A stretch of 64,000 bases of DNA, from assembly GCA_025917655.1 (NCBI GenBank), contig CP084612.1, forward strand, positions 558,001 to 622,000, given 5' to 3'. How positions within the stretch are numbered: the stretch's first letter is position 1; each line of letters opens with the position of its first letter. Shown piece after piece: positions 51,102 to 62,388 of this stretch. The stretch comes from Chlorella sorokiniana (lineage: Eukaryota > Chlorophyta > Trebouxiophyceae > Chlorellales > Chlorellaceae). The notes under the pieces are model-generated. The model saw only the letters and a program-made list of their open reading frames with translations, was not told the DNA's origin and did not search any database. A program made the translations under genes and the position numbers.

Positions 51102-54100
51102 ATGAACGACACGGTCGTCGAGCAGGTGTGATCGCACTGGTCATCATCGTCGCCAAGGAAGGGTGGAAATGGCAGGACAGTGGTTGACATACGCATATGT
51201 GTGTTACTTGGTCCGCAGGCCAACCAGGCGCGCCTGCTGGCCACTGCGGAAGTGGCTCGCCTGTTGGCCTCTGTTGACGACCTGAAGCGTTTGCCTGCCT
51301 TGCGCGAAGATGTGCTGGCCAAGCAGCAGGTGGGCCTGATTGCCCCATGCACATTGACACGTTCTGGAGCGGTGTGGCACTGGGGCACGGGTGACGCAGC
51401 TAAGCAGCCACTTTTGCAACTCCCCACCCCGCAGGCCAACCGCGCGCAGCTCAGCGCAGCCGTCTCCTCCCAGGTGGAGGCCACCAAGTCTGGCCTGGAC
51501 ATGCTGACCCGCGCTCACCAAGTGAGATCAGATGCTGCAGCAGGAGCGATGGGTTACAGATGTGTGCAGGTTTCATGTTTGGCTGCCTGGCGTGCTCAGT
51601 CCGCCGCCCGTGCTCCGGCATTGTCGCGCAGGCGCTGGTGCTGATGCGCGAGCACTTTGAGGAAATAGCGCGCCTGTGTGCTGAGTGTCAGTCGCTGATC
51701 AACTGCCACGACAAGATAGCGGTGCTGTCTGAGGTGCACTACAACCTGCGCAAGACGCTGCAGGTGGGAGGGCGCTCCCGTGGGATGGGGTGGTGTGTTT
51801 GTGAGGGGTTGGTGTGAAAATTTTGGTGTGTGTGTGTGGGGTGGGGGGCCGGATAGGGGGGGGGGGCGGGACGGCATGTAATACGCACGCGGAATGCATC
51901 GCCTGAAACGTACATAGATAGCATCACTGTGCTGTCGCTCCTGCCTCCCTTGTTGCAGGATGTCGAGAACATTGCCGCGCTGCCGGTGGAGGCGGCGGAG
52001 GCGGAGGAAATGCTCCACGACAACGCCAACCTGCTGCAGGTTGCGGGCGCTCGGGGGCTGTGCGCTGCAGTGCCCGGCACCCGCGCGGCGCATGCGCCTT
52101 GCTGACCTGCCCCCTGGTGTCGCCTCAGGTGTACAAGATGCTGGCCTGCCTGGAGGGGACCAGCATGAAGGCGCAGCAGGCGCTGGAGAGCGGCACCAAC
52201 GTGCGGCTGAAGGAGGCCCACAACCTCAACTCCTACTTCCAGAAGGTGTGCGGCGGCGGCAGCGGGGACGGGCAGCACGTTGCTGGCAACACACTGAAGA
52301 AGGGAGGCAGGCGGTTTGAACAACGCTTTTCGAGTGAACCTCGCCCCCTTGTCCTCTGCTGCCCACCCTTTGCAGGTTCGCGCGACGTCGGGCCGGTTTG
52401 AGGAGCGCCTGTGGAGCATCATCCGCAACTTTCTGCGCGTGTCCCAGGAGGACCCGGGCCTGCTGGTGGCGGCGGTGCAGGTGGTGGAGCTGCAGGAGCT
52501 GGTGGATGCGCAGCTGGTGGCGGCGGGGCAGGCGGCCTCGCCGCTGCGCAAGGCCTGGCGCCGCCGCTGCCTCGCCCAGATCGGCATGTGCATCCAGGAC
52601 AGCTTCGCGCCGCTGCTGCAGCGCTGCAGCCAGCTGATCGCGGCCGGCGAAAACACCGACGCGCGGGTGACCGAGATCCTGGCTGAGGCGGACGAGTGGG
52701 TGGAGCAGGTGGGCTGCGGCAGAGGCTGGGGGCAGGGCCTGCTCCTGCGCCTGTGCACCGCCAGATGGGCCCGCTGCAGCCGGGCCTCCAGCTGCCTCGC
52801 CCTGTTCCAAGCGCACACGCCCGCCGCCGCCGCCGCCTGCGCAGCTGGCCCCCATCTACGACCACGTGGCCCCCTGCTTCCCCCGAGTACCGCATCTTTG
52901 GGGTGGTGTGCTCGGAGCACCACCGGCAGCTGTCCTCCATGATCGACTTCATCGGCCTCTGCGCAGACAACCTGGCCAACGCAGACATACTCAAGGTGGG
53001 GGCTGGGCTGCTTTGGTTGTTTGCTGGGCAGGGTGAGGGGGCACCTCACTGACTCCCGATCATTCTAGCTGCAGCAGCGCTTGTGCCGCCCCGCCAGCCA
53101 AGGGTCTGGCGGCAGCCCTGCGACCGGCTGCACCTGCGCCTGCCTCCACCTGCTTGCAGGTCATGCAGTGGATGGCGGGCTACCAGCGTGCGCTGGGCGA
53201 GTTTGGTGTGGAGGAGCAGGACGTGGCCTTCCCATCCGGCCCCCAGTCTGGGGCCACCCTGCTGATTGGCAAGTACGTGGAGCGCACCGTGGCCACCCTG
53301 TCCAGCTGGCTCAACAACATTGTGGAGGTGCACAGAGGGGCAGCAGGGGCGGGCTGTTCGGGCACACCCCCGCCAGGAAATGCCGGCCATGCTGAGGAGT
53401 TGCACTGAGACAGGAGGCGCTGCTCTCCCTTCCAGCTGCTTGCCGCCACGCAGCCAGGGCACTGGCGCGGGCCCCACACAGCCCTGCCGCTGCCGCGCAG
53501 GGGGACTTCAAGTACGAGCCCAAGGCGAACGCTGAGGGGCGGATGTGGACCCCGGCGCCGTCGACTTCTTCCGCATCCTGAACGAGCAGGTGGCGGTGGT
53601 GGCGGAGGTGGAGTCGGGGGAGATGCTGCTGCGCGTGGGACAGGTGGGCGCTGCCGCCGCTGGCACGCCCTCAGCGCTGCTTTCAGTGCGCAGTTGTCAA
53701 GGGCTGTGCCGGGCTCAAGCCCTGCATGTGTGGGGGCTGCTGCAATCCCTGCCTGGGCTGGGCGGGGTCACGCTCCTAGTGAGCAGCACCCAGCTTAGTG
53801 TGCGGGACAACATGCATCGCCCGGCCCCTGCCCCCATTTAACCTCCTTCCCCACCCTGCTTCCCCCTTTGCCCTGCACACACACGCCATCGCACCACCGC
53901 TGCTCTTCGCCCATTCACCGCCCCGGGCTCCCCCGCACTCTCCCTCAGGCTGCGGTTACCACCATGGAAGACTTCCAGGCGGCGCAGCGCCGCCACATCA
54001 GCGGCGGCCTGTCCCTGGAGATGCTGTGCGCCGTGGTGAACAACAATGTGCGGTGCTACGACGAGAGCCTGGAGTTTGCTGAGGGGCTGGAGGAGCGGCT

Positions 54101-55591
54101 GGCCGAGGAGTTGAAGGGTGCGCACGGGCGGACCTCGGCATGCTTGACCACCGGCACCCCTGCTCGACAGGCGTGGCCCCCTGCCCGCTGCATGTGCCCG
54201 TCTGTTCTGGCGGGCTGCTGGGCTGTGGGCTGGCCCCCGCAAGCTGACGGTTGGCTGTCTCTGTCTGAACGAGGTGGCTGGTGCGACTTGGTCCGCCGCC
54301 ACTGGCCAATTCCTGCCCCCAGACCCAGCTTGCCTCCCCCTGACGCCATCCCCCCGCCACACACACAAACACACACACCCACGCACTGTCTCGTGCGCAG
54401 GGTCGCTGGATGTGGAGGGCGCGTGCCGCGGCTTCCTGGACCTGGCCAAGGAGGCGGCCGCGGCCTGCGTGGCCCTCGCCTTGCCGACCCCGCGTTTGCA
54501 GACCTGCTGGCGCGCCTGTACGCCTCGGAGGAGTGGCGCAGCGGCGCCGCCACCGCCAGCGTGCTGGCCACCCTGGAGGACTTCCTGCACGACTTCGAGC
54601 GCATGGTGCTGCCGCCCTTCTACCGCAGGCACGCGCCCCACACCCCCACTCCTCCACACCCCACCGCCTGGCACCACACCGCCATCAGCGTGGGCCTGAT
54701 CCCGGCTGCAGTGCTCTGTGCGGCTGGGCTGGGCTGCGCAGACTCCAACCCACTTGCACGCGCGCCCCGCCCTGCCCCCTGGCCCCAGGCTGTGCGAGGC
54801 GCTGCTGGAGGAGACGGTGGCGCACTACCTGGCCGCGCTGCTCACCTCCCTGCGCGGCGTCAGCGAGGAGGAGGTGGCCGCCATCCGCCGCGACGACGCC
54901 CGCATCCGCCAGTTCTTCGCCGCGTACGCCAAGCCCGACAAGGTGGCGCCCGCTCGCATGCGCGCTGCACTGCCGCTGCAAGCCTTGTGCTGCGAGTGCG
55001 CTCACGGCCCCATCCGCCATCCCACCGGGCCTGCCACCGCGCCTGCCACCGCGCGTGCAGGTGTCCCGCGAGTGCCAGCCACTGGCCGACGCCTGCGAGT
55101 TCCTCACCGCCGACAGCGTGGAGGCCTTTGTGCTGTCCTACACCGCGCTGCTCACCTCCGCACCCGGCGTCACGCCCACCCTGCTGGCCAACCTTGTCAA
55201 CACGCGCGCCAGCTCTGACAGAAACATGACCAAGGCAGACGCGCGGGAGGTGAGGCCGCCTCGCCCGCCTGCGCCCGGGCCGCTGGGTGCCCACGTGCCA
55301 GCCTGCTTGCTCAGGCGCGGGCGCTGTGTTCGGCTGTGCGTGCAGGTGCTGGAGCAGTGCCGGGAGGTGTACGCAGACCGCCAGCAGCGGGTGGGCGCGG
55401 ACGAGGCGGGGGCGGCCGCGGCGCAGCCTGCAGCAGCCGCGGCGGCGCTTGCCAAGGGTGGCAAGGCGCCCACGGCCAAGGACATCGCGTTCCGAGCGGC
55501 CGTGAACGCGTGCCGCAAGCGCGGCGGGGGCGGCGCGCTTGCCACGCCTTCCAAACCTGTTGCATCACGGGGCCCTGCATCGCCTGCCTGA
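51102..55591 (+). CDS. SEC6: Exocyst complex subunit SEC6 (EXOC3)
   Basis: SEC6 is a core exocyst subunit that tethers secretory vesicles to the plasma membrane. A short first exon (51102-51125, MNDTVVEQ) joins at 51220 to ANQARLLATAEVARLLAS. Further exons give LVLMREHFEEIARLCAECQS, KIAVLSEVHYNLRKTLQ, DVENIAALPVEAAEAEEML, LSSMIDFIGLCADNLANADI, MWTPGAVDFFRILNEQVAVV, LEMLCAVVNNNVRCYDESLE, EGACRGFLDLAKEAAA, FVLSYTALLTSAPG and VLEQCREVYADRQQ. These match plant SEC6 along its length (for example APCFPP-YRIF and CAVVNNN-RCYD). The frame breaks at a C5 run (52880-52884) inside the conserved APCFPP motif. About 15 exons. It ends about 70 bp from the stop of the convergent oxygenase gene. Confidence 0.9.
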
Positions 55592-55606
55592 CTTGACCGA
55601 CCCGAC

Positions 55607-55611
55607 TTACA
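55607..55611 (-). promoter_or_regulatory. TGTAA signal of the 2OG oxygenase gene
   Basis: TTACA on the plus strand (TGTAA on the minus strand), about 50 bases past the stop at 55662 and within the short convergent spacer with SEC6. Confidence 0.5.
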
Positions 55612-55661
55612 TTTTGTCTCTGCATTGCATTTCATTGCACACTGCGCTCCGCCACCCCGCC

Positions 55662-57218
55662 TCAGCGGTAGTACGCGTCAAACGTCAGCTCGCTGAACGC
55701 TCCAAAGTCCAGCCCCGGCCGCCAGCACCCCACCCCTATGTCCCGGGGGCTGGCCCCAGCTGGGGGTCGACAGGGCAGTCCCAGCGCGGCTGCATGAACA
55801 CGGCAAACGTGTTGCGGCTGACGCCGGCGCTCGACTCCGCGGCGGGCGCCACCACGCAGTGCGGCGTGCCCCGCAGCAGCCCGCCAGAGTGGACCTGCGG
55901 TTAGGCGGGCGGGCAGGTGATGATGAGGCATGCAGACGCCTTTGGGCGGCGGGTGCCCACCCGGTGCATCCGCCCTTTGCCAAGGCGCGTCCACTTGCCT
56001 GCATCGCCTCGCCAACCTGGAAGGCGATGTGGTCGGGCGGGATGGACACCTGTGCTGTGCGGCCGCCCCTGTCCCGGATGTAGAGCCCAGCCCGCTTGTC
56101 GGGGCAGGCCACCTGCGCTCCACGCGCATCCAGGTACACAGCGCTGCACAGCCCAGTCAGGCTGCCGTGGTCGTAGTGCCACCTGCGGCGGGCAGCATGC
56201 GCTGGGGCGGCCGGCTGGTGTGGCGCCCAACGTGTGCAGGCTGCAGGTGCAGCGCACCCACACTCACCCGCACCAGTCGCCGCTGACTTTGCCAGAAGGC
56301 TGGCCTGGGCCCGCGGCGGCATCAGGGGCAAAGTAGTGCAGCAAGCGGGCTGCGAAAGGGGTTTGCAGGGGCAAGTGAGCTTTGTGGCGACTGCTGCTGG
56401 GCTTGGCCGAACCTCAGCTGAGCGGAGTACCAGCCAGGCTCACCTTTGGGGCAGGGCGACTGGCGCAGGATGTCGTGCAGCCGCTGCGGGTGACCCGCTT
56501 TGGCGGCGCAGTACACGTCGCAGTGCCGGGCCAGCAGCAGGCCGACCTCGATGATGAGGCGGCCCAGGGCCTTCAGCGCCGGCTCCAGCTGCGGCAGGTG
56601 GCGGCCAGGCCACACATTGCGGGAGCAGTAGCCTGGGTACCGCCGAAGCAGGCCCTCGTCCCCCCGCAGCGGGATCGTCCAGCAGAGGGTTGGCGTAGAA
56701 GCTGCCCTTCATCTTGTCTGGTTGGCCCCCTCCAGAACCTCCTTGCCGCAGCTCCAGCCGAAGCTGTAGCGCGAGGAGGGGTCCTCGAGGGAGGCCAGCA
56801 CCGCGCCTGGCAGCGCCGCTAGCTGCGCTGCCAACGGCAGCAGCTGCTGTCGAAGTTCTGCAAAACCTGGTACTCCTGCAACCGTCAGAATCCCCAGCCC
56901 CTCGGGCCCGTAGGCCTGCGAACCAAATGCGGAGAGCAGGGCACGGCAGGGGTGAGCAGCATGATGGAGTGGCGGCTGACGCTGGCGTGGTCGCTGTCGG
57001 CCGCCAGTAGCAGCGTGGGGGAAGGGCGCAGGTCCCACCTTCTCTAGATGTGCCGATAAGTCAGTTTTGGGGTCATTCAGGTCTGCATAGTTCAAGGTGA
57101 CGACTGTGGCGCAGCTGGTCATGAGCAAACGGTAACGAAAGCCGTCAGGATGTGATCTGCGGAATTCGACTAATGAGTTAAGGTAATGGGACACCAAGAG
57201 CATCGATTTGAACCGCAT
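55662..57218 (-). CDS. 2-oxoglutarate/Fe(II)-dependent oxygenase, isopenicillin-N-synthase-like
   Basis: Enzyme of the 2OG-Fe(II) oxygenase fold; the substrate is unknown. The start is either 57218 (MRFKSMLLVSHY) or 57122 (MTSCATVVTLNYADL); related plant proteins begin near VVTLNYADL. Exons give YGPEGLGILTVAGVPGF, SSRYSFGWSCGKEVLEG, MKGSFYANPLLDDP, ALKALGRLIIEVGLLLARHC and WHYDHGSLTGLCSAVYL with the HxD iron pair, then AGLYIRDRGG, VSIPPDHIAFQVGEAMQ, TPHCVVAP with the distal His, RNTFAVFMQPRWD with the 2OG Arg region, and a C-terminal GLDFGAFSELTFDAYYR. The last part is in another frame from FMQPRWD; the change falls near a G5 run (55745-55749). It resembles a plant oxygenase clade without a firm function. 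Confidence 0.85.
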
Positions 57219-57311
57219 ACGAAGTTCGAGATGGGTACCAAGCAGTACAGCGCACTTAACGACCCTTCCGCAACTTAATCAGTGCGTCCACGCATTTAAC
57301 TCATCACAACA

Positions 57312-58946
57312 ATGGAGCCAGACAGCGATCAAGCTGCTGCCAAACAGCGGCGGGCTTCCGTGTTTCGAAGAGGGCAAAAGAGCGAGCTTTTTGCTGATGC
57401 ACAGAGCCTGGATGAGCGGTCTGAACTAGAACATAAGTTGGACGATTTGCATGCGGTTTGGGCACTGGAGAGGGCCGGGTGAGCATTGCAGTCCAAGAGG
57501 GCCGCACCGGTTATTATAACGCACATCAACGGCATGAGAGAAGGTCAAAAGGCAGCACATGCATGTGCTTGCAGCCCACGACCAGCCCCCCTCCCGCCGC
57601 CCTGCAGGCACGACTTTGCGGCGGCTATCTGGCGGCCAGACCTGGCGCTGGCCGAGGTGGTGCTGCAGAAGGGCAAGCTACTGACGCACATGGGGGTCAC
57701 TCGGGGCAACAAACTTTTCCTGTGCATAGAGGAGGCCGTGTGAGTGGCAGCCGGGGCTGGGCTCCTGGGCTGTCCCAGTGTCAAGAGCAGGCTGCAGTGA
57801 GCGCAGCCTATTGTGGTGTCCGCTTTGTGCGCTGTGCTCCCTAGCAACGCGTGCCTTCTGTCCGCAGCTTCCTCCTGGACCGCGCCAACCTGCTGCTGTT
57901 CTTGGAGGAGGGCGGCGGCGGCGGCGGCGCGGCGGCGGCCCCCCCCAGCAGCCCGTGCAGCGGCTGCTGTCGCTGGCAGAGGCGCACGAGCTGATGGCGA
58001 CAGCGGGCGTCACCCTGGAGCGCTACCTGGTGTTCTGCAAGCTGCTGCGGGCGGGGTACATCGTGCAGCGCCACCCGGCGCGCTGGCAGCTGAAGCCTGG
58101 GGAGGATACGGCGCGGCTGTGGGCCGGCTGGGGCTGCCCCCGCCAGGAGCAGCAGGCGGCGAGCAGGGGCAACAGCAGCAGCAGCAGCATCTGGAACAGC
58201 AACAGGGGGCACTTCAGCCGACACCACCACCTCCGCAGCCAGCAGCGCTGGCAGCAGTCCCCGGCAGCCCCGCGGGCCAAGCGGGCCAAGGTGGAGCCTG
58301 CCGACCCCGCGCCCGGGCGCTGGTGGGTTGCCCAGGCACCACCGCAGCAGCAGCAGCAGGCAGATTGCGGCGCCAGCGCGCCAGGCGACCCGGCAGGCAG
58401 CGGCAGCAGCGCGCCCAGCACCAACCCCTGGATGAGGGGCATGCCAGCTGGCTTCTTGGATGCGCTGCCTCGCTGCGAGGTGCTGCAGGGCGGGCGCAGA
58501 GCGCTCGCGACGACTTCCCGCTCATGGTGCCGCTGCAGCCAATACCGCTGGCAGAGCTGCAGCCGGCGGCAGCGTCAGATGGGCGCCACCTGCTGGTGGG
58601 CTGCCGCAGAGTACATGGGCGGATCCCTTGCAACTGGTCACAATGCCAAGACATCCTGTTCCGCTCCCCCTGCCTTCACACGCACGCCCCTGCCGCCCCC
58701 CCACCCCCTCCCGCAGCACTATGACGTGTTTGCCTCCAACAGCAGGTTCAGCCGCAAGGCGCCCGGCGCCCCATCTGTGTGGTGTCGGTGCTGCCCTGCA
58801 CCTGCCCGCCCTCGCCCGCAGACATGGCGGCGGCAGACGCGGCAGCGGGCGGCCTGCCCGTCCGCTTCTCCACCGTCGAGCACGGCGACGTTTGCTTCTA
58901 CGGCCTGTCCCACGTGGAGCTGCGCAGCTTGGTGCCCGGGGGCTGA
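57312..58946 (+). CDS. SEN54: tRNA-splicing endonuclease subunit SEN54 (TSEN54)
   Basis: SEN54 is a structural subunit of the nuclear SEN complex that cuts introns out of pre-tRNAs. Exon 1 57312-57478 (MEPDSDQAAAKQRRASVFRR), exon 2 57608-57739 (IWRPDLALAEVVLQKGKLL, MGVTRGNKLFLCIEEA), exon 3 from 57868 (FLLDRANLLLFLEE, then LMATAGVTLERYLVFCKLLR and GYIVQRHPARW). A long low-complexity insert follows, then HYDVFASNSRFSRKAPGAP and the C-terminal RFSTVEHGDVCFYGLSHVEL. This is the SEN54 layout: N-terminal winged-helix domain, linker, degenerate nuclease fold. Frame changes fall on a C8 run (57939-57946) and a C4 run (58769-58772). It diverges from the oxygenase gene and converges with UTP18. Confidence 0.85.
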
Positions 58947-59051
58947 CGCGCGGCACGAGCGCTCTTCTGCTGCCACTTGATTGCAACGCCGCCCCACAAC
59001 CCCGCCTGATCGTGTGCCCGGCTGCAGTTTTCGTGACAACCAGCGCCGGCC

Positions 59052-59056
59052 TGTAA
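59052..59056 (+). promoter_or_regulatory. TGTAA signal of SEN54
   Basis: TGTAA about 105 bases after the SEN54 stop. The minus-strand TGTAA of UTP18 at 59087-59091 is only about 30 bases away, so the two 3' UTRs meet or overlap. Confidence 0.6.
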
Positions 59057-59086
59057 TGCTGCGTGCGGCAGCATCAGAAGTACCAT

Positions 59087-59091
59087 TTACA
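59087..59091 (-). promoter_or_regulatory. TGTAA signal of UTP18
   Basis: TTACA on the plus strand, TGTAA on the minus strand, about 36 bases past the UTP18 stop at 59127. Confidence 0.6.
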
Positions 59092-59126
59092 GGGGTGGAG
59101 GCATGCGGCCAGGGCGGGCCCCCGCC

Positions 59127-62088
59127 TCAAGCCTTGGAGTAGTGGTGCAGGCGGTAGAGCAGCACCCGGCCGCGCGCGTTGCCGATGGCCAGGTAGCCGC
59201 TGTTGGGGCTGAAGGCGGCGGAGTGCACGTAGTGCAGCGGCGACTTGGAGGTGGGCCAGTTGCTGAAGACGGTGAGGGAGGGGATGTGCACCACCCTGCG
59301 CCGGGCGCGGAGGGCGGCCGAGGAACGGGGTGAGCCGCAAGGCGCCCACGCGCCAGCCAGGCGGCCCGGCCAGCGTGGTTGCAGGCGCAGCGTGCGCTGG
59401 CCCGACCAGCAGCGCTGCATTGGCAGGGGGCACCAGGGGTGCAGGTCCCCCAACCCTGAACCCCAACACACCCCAGCTCTCCCCCCACCCTACACCCCAG
59501 CTCCCCCACCCACACACACACCTGAGCGCATCCCGCTTCATGCGCGAAGCCAGCACCAGCATCTGCGAGTCGTGGTTGAAGGCCAGCGAGTCGACCGTGG
59601 TGCTGAGGTTGAGCACGCTGCGCAGCGGGCGGCCCGCCAGCGGCGCCTCGGGCAGCACCCAGTCGCCGCTGCCGCCGTCGTCCAGCACGGTGCGCTGCTG
59701 CTGTTGCTGCCGCCGCGAGTAGATGTTGACGACGCCGCTGCTGGAGCCTGAGAGCATCGAGGGTGGACCACACGCGCAAGGGAAGACGGTGAGCCAGCCA
59801 GCGAGCAAACAGAGCTAGGGCGCTGGGAGACAGCGGCGCAGGGAGGTTGGGGCCGGCTGCCCTCGTCTCTCGACCCCCACCCACCCGTTGCAAAGAGCGC
59901 GCCGTCAGGGGAGCAGGCCATGCTTGTGCTCTTCAGGCAGCCCTCGTCCTGGTAGCGGTGCAGGCAGCGCTGGGTGCGCAGGTCCCACACGTACACTGCG
60001 AGGAGGGGGTGTCATAGGGCGGCGGGGTAAACATGTGGGCACCCTCAACACAGGCCATCCACCCACAGAGCAACCCGCCGCTGGAGGGCTTTTGGCAGCA
60101 GGCCAGCGGCATGAGAACTGGTGCGCAGGGGCAGCGCCGCACCCGTGCCGTCCCCGCCGCTGGTCAGCAGCTGCGTGCCGTCGGCGGTGAAGGCCCCGGT
60201 GCGGGCGGTGCCGTTCATCTTCAGCGTGCCGACCATCTGCACAGCCAGCCAGCCAGCCAGCCAGCAGCCCTGAGGTCAGCTGGGCAGCAGGCCAACAAGG
60301 CGGCGCGGCGGGCAAGAGACCGGGCCACGAAAACGGGCCAAGGCGCCAGCCCCCCTCACCTGCTTCGTGTGCAGGCTGACGAGCGGCACGTGGCCCTCGT
60401 TGCCGAAAAAGGCCGCAACTGCACGTCCAATGCAAGTGGGGCAGGCGAGTGTCAGCAGGCTGGGCAGGGGGTGTCACCCGCACAGCCACAACCCTCCTGC
60501 CAGTGCCCTCCCCTCCCCCTCACTCGGCCCCCCCTCACTCGGCTGCGGGCTCTGCTGGCTGGTGACGAAGCTCTCAAAGCTCTTCTCATCCCGCCACACG
60601 CGCAGCGAGGCCAGCCGCTCCACCGCCTGGCTCTCCACATCCAGCAGGTAGAAGAAGCGGCGCCGCCCGCCAGCACCACCTTGGCGCCGCCCGCGGTGAA
60701 GGCGGCGCGGTGCACCGGCATGTCCTCGATGAACCAGGCGGCGGCGCGCGGGTTCCTGCGCCAGCAGGGGAGCCAGCCGGCGCAGCAACAGCATCAGGGC
60801 GTGGCGAACCCATCCGACAGCGTGCCGGCCAGCTGGAGCACAGGCAGCAAGAGGGCCGGACCAGGGCGCGCCGCCCGTCCCCCTGCCACGCCCGTGCAGC
60901 GGCGGCGCACTTGACTCCGTCAACAGTGAACAGGCACACGCGGCGGTCCAGCCCCGCAGTCAGCAGCAGCTGCCCGCCCTGATGGAAGTCAACACTCCTG
61001 CAGGGGCGGGGGATGGGGCAGCTGGGGTTGGCAGGGCATCACCGCGAGGCGGGCCGCTGCGGATGCGCGGCAGGAGCGCAAGCCCCTGCGGGTGGCAGCG
61101 GGCCCTGCTGCCTGGCTGCCGCCTCACTTGACGGCCCCCTTGACCGGGTCTGCCTGGTTGGCATCCTTGAGCCGCGTCGTCTCCAGCATGGTCGGCGGCA
61201 GGGCGCTGCCGCGGGCCAGCAGGCCGCCGGCGCGCTGCAGCAGGCGCTCGGCGGCTTCCTCGGCCTCGTCGTCGCTGGCGCCCCCTGCCCCGCCTCCCTG
61301 CGCTTGGCCGCCTTCTTCAGGCTCGCCCAAGAGGTGCGCGGGTTGAGCTTGTTGTGCTGCTGGCGCAGCCGCTGCTCATACTGCTGGCCTGTAGCGCTCA
61401 CACGGGGCAGGCAGTGCAGTGTCGAGACGTGGCTGACAAAACCCACTGCAGCATGGCGACATCACCCAGCAAGCCCTGCCAGCGACCGACCGGTGCACGC
61501 GGAGGCAAAGCAAGCTTGTAAAGAGCACAAACCACACACCTGTCAGCTCCGTCTCAACCTCCGTCTGCCTCAGCTTGCGCAGCTGGCTGCGCGCTGCGAC
61601 GTTGACCCGCACACGCTCATCCTGGGGTCCTCCCACACAGGCCGCCGCCGCGCCTTCTTGCTACCGTCATCCGCCTGCTCGCTGTGCCCGGGGGCGCCTC
61701 GTCGCCGCCAGCGCCCCGCCTGTCCTCGAAAAGCTGCAGGCTGGCGTCTTTCAGCTGCGCGTCGTCCCGCTCGCTATCCTGGCCAGATGCGTACGAGCGC
61801 AGGAAGTCAGCAAGCGAGCCGCCGACCTCGACGCCTGCTGCCGCCTCACGCCCCAGCTGCTCCAGCGCCTCTTCGTCACGGCCGAATAGGGAGCGTTCCA
61901 ACTCTCGCTCCTGCGCGACGACGAGGGCAACCTCAGCCGGAGAGGGGAGCTGCCGACGCAACACAAACAGTTTGCATTTGCATGTGCGGCGCATGCATCG
62001 CCCGCTCCGATGTGCATATTCTCACCCGCTGCAGTGCTTCATTGCTAATCTTGGGACGTTTGTTTTTTGGCTTGCCGTCCTCTGCCAT
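59127..62088 (-). CDS. UTP18: U3 snoRNA-associated WD40 protein UTP18
   Basis: UTP18 is a WD40 subunit of the small-subunit processome, needed for 18S rRNA maturation in the nucleolus. The start at 62088 gives MAEDGKPKNKRPKISNEALQ, a basic nuclear-type N terminus. The next exon is acidic and helical (EVALVVAQERELERSLFG, SLADFLRSYASGQDSERDDA). WD repeats follow: VDFHQGGQLLLTAGLDRRV, FNGTVKMVGTLKMNG-type strands, YVWDLRTQRCLHRYQDEGCL, SMACSPDGALFATGS, VDSLAFNHDSQMLVLASRMK and, near the end, VVHIPSLTVFSNWPTSKSPL and FSPNSGYLAIGNARGRVLLY, stop at 59127. The FSNWPTSK-PLHYV and YLAIGN segments are a signature of UTP18. The start is 301 bp from the divergent mannosidase start. Confidence 0.88.
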
Positions 62089-62388
62089 TTGGTTCACACC
62101 GGGGCTCTGTTGAATGACTGGCGCGCGGTAGATAAACGAGAGACAAGGAAGGGATGTAGATAGCTAAGCTGAAAGACATTGGTTACAGCAGCAACCTGGT
62201 ATCGGCATCGGCGGTACGTCGTGCCTAGGAGGCAGGGGGACCGTTAAAACGGGGAGGAGATGCTTGCATCTTGTGTCGTGGCAGAATAGGGGCAATCCGC
62301 CAGCCGAACCACTCGATCACGCCAATCAGGGTTTTCACGACAGCCTGTGCGGCACCCCCAGCCTGCCTGTGCAGGCCTTTCAGCCAAC
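62089..62388. promoter_or_regulatory. Bidirectional promoter region: UTP18 and alpha-mannosidase
   Basis: 300 bp between two divergent start codons; no other feature seen. It must hold both promoters and 5' UTRs. Confidence 0.45.

Noticed and set aside
51830-51880. G-rich tract in a SEC6 intron as a regulatory or telomere-like repeat
   Set aside because: An irregular GT/G run within an intron, common in this GC-rich genome. No regular unit.
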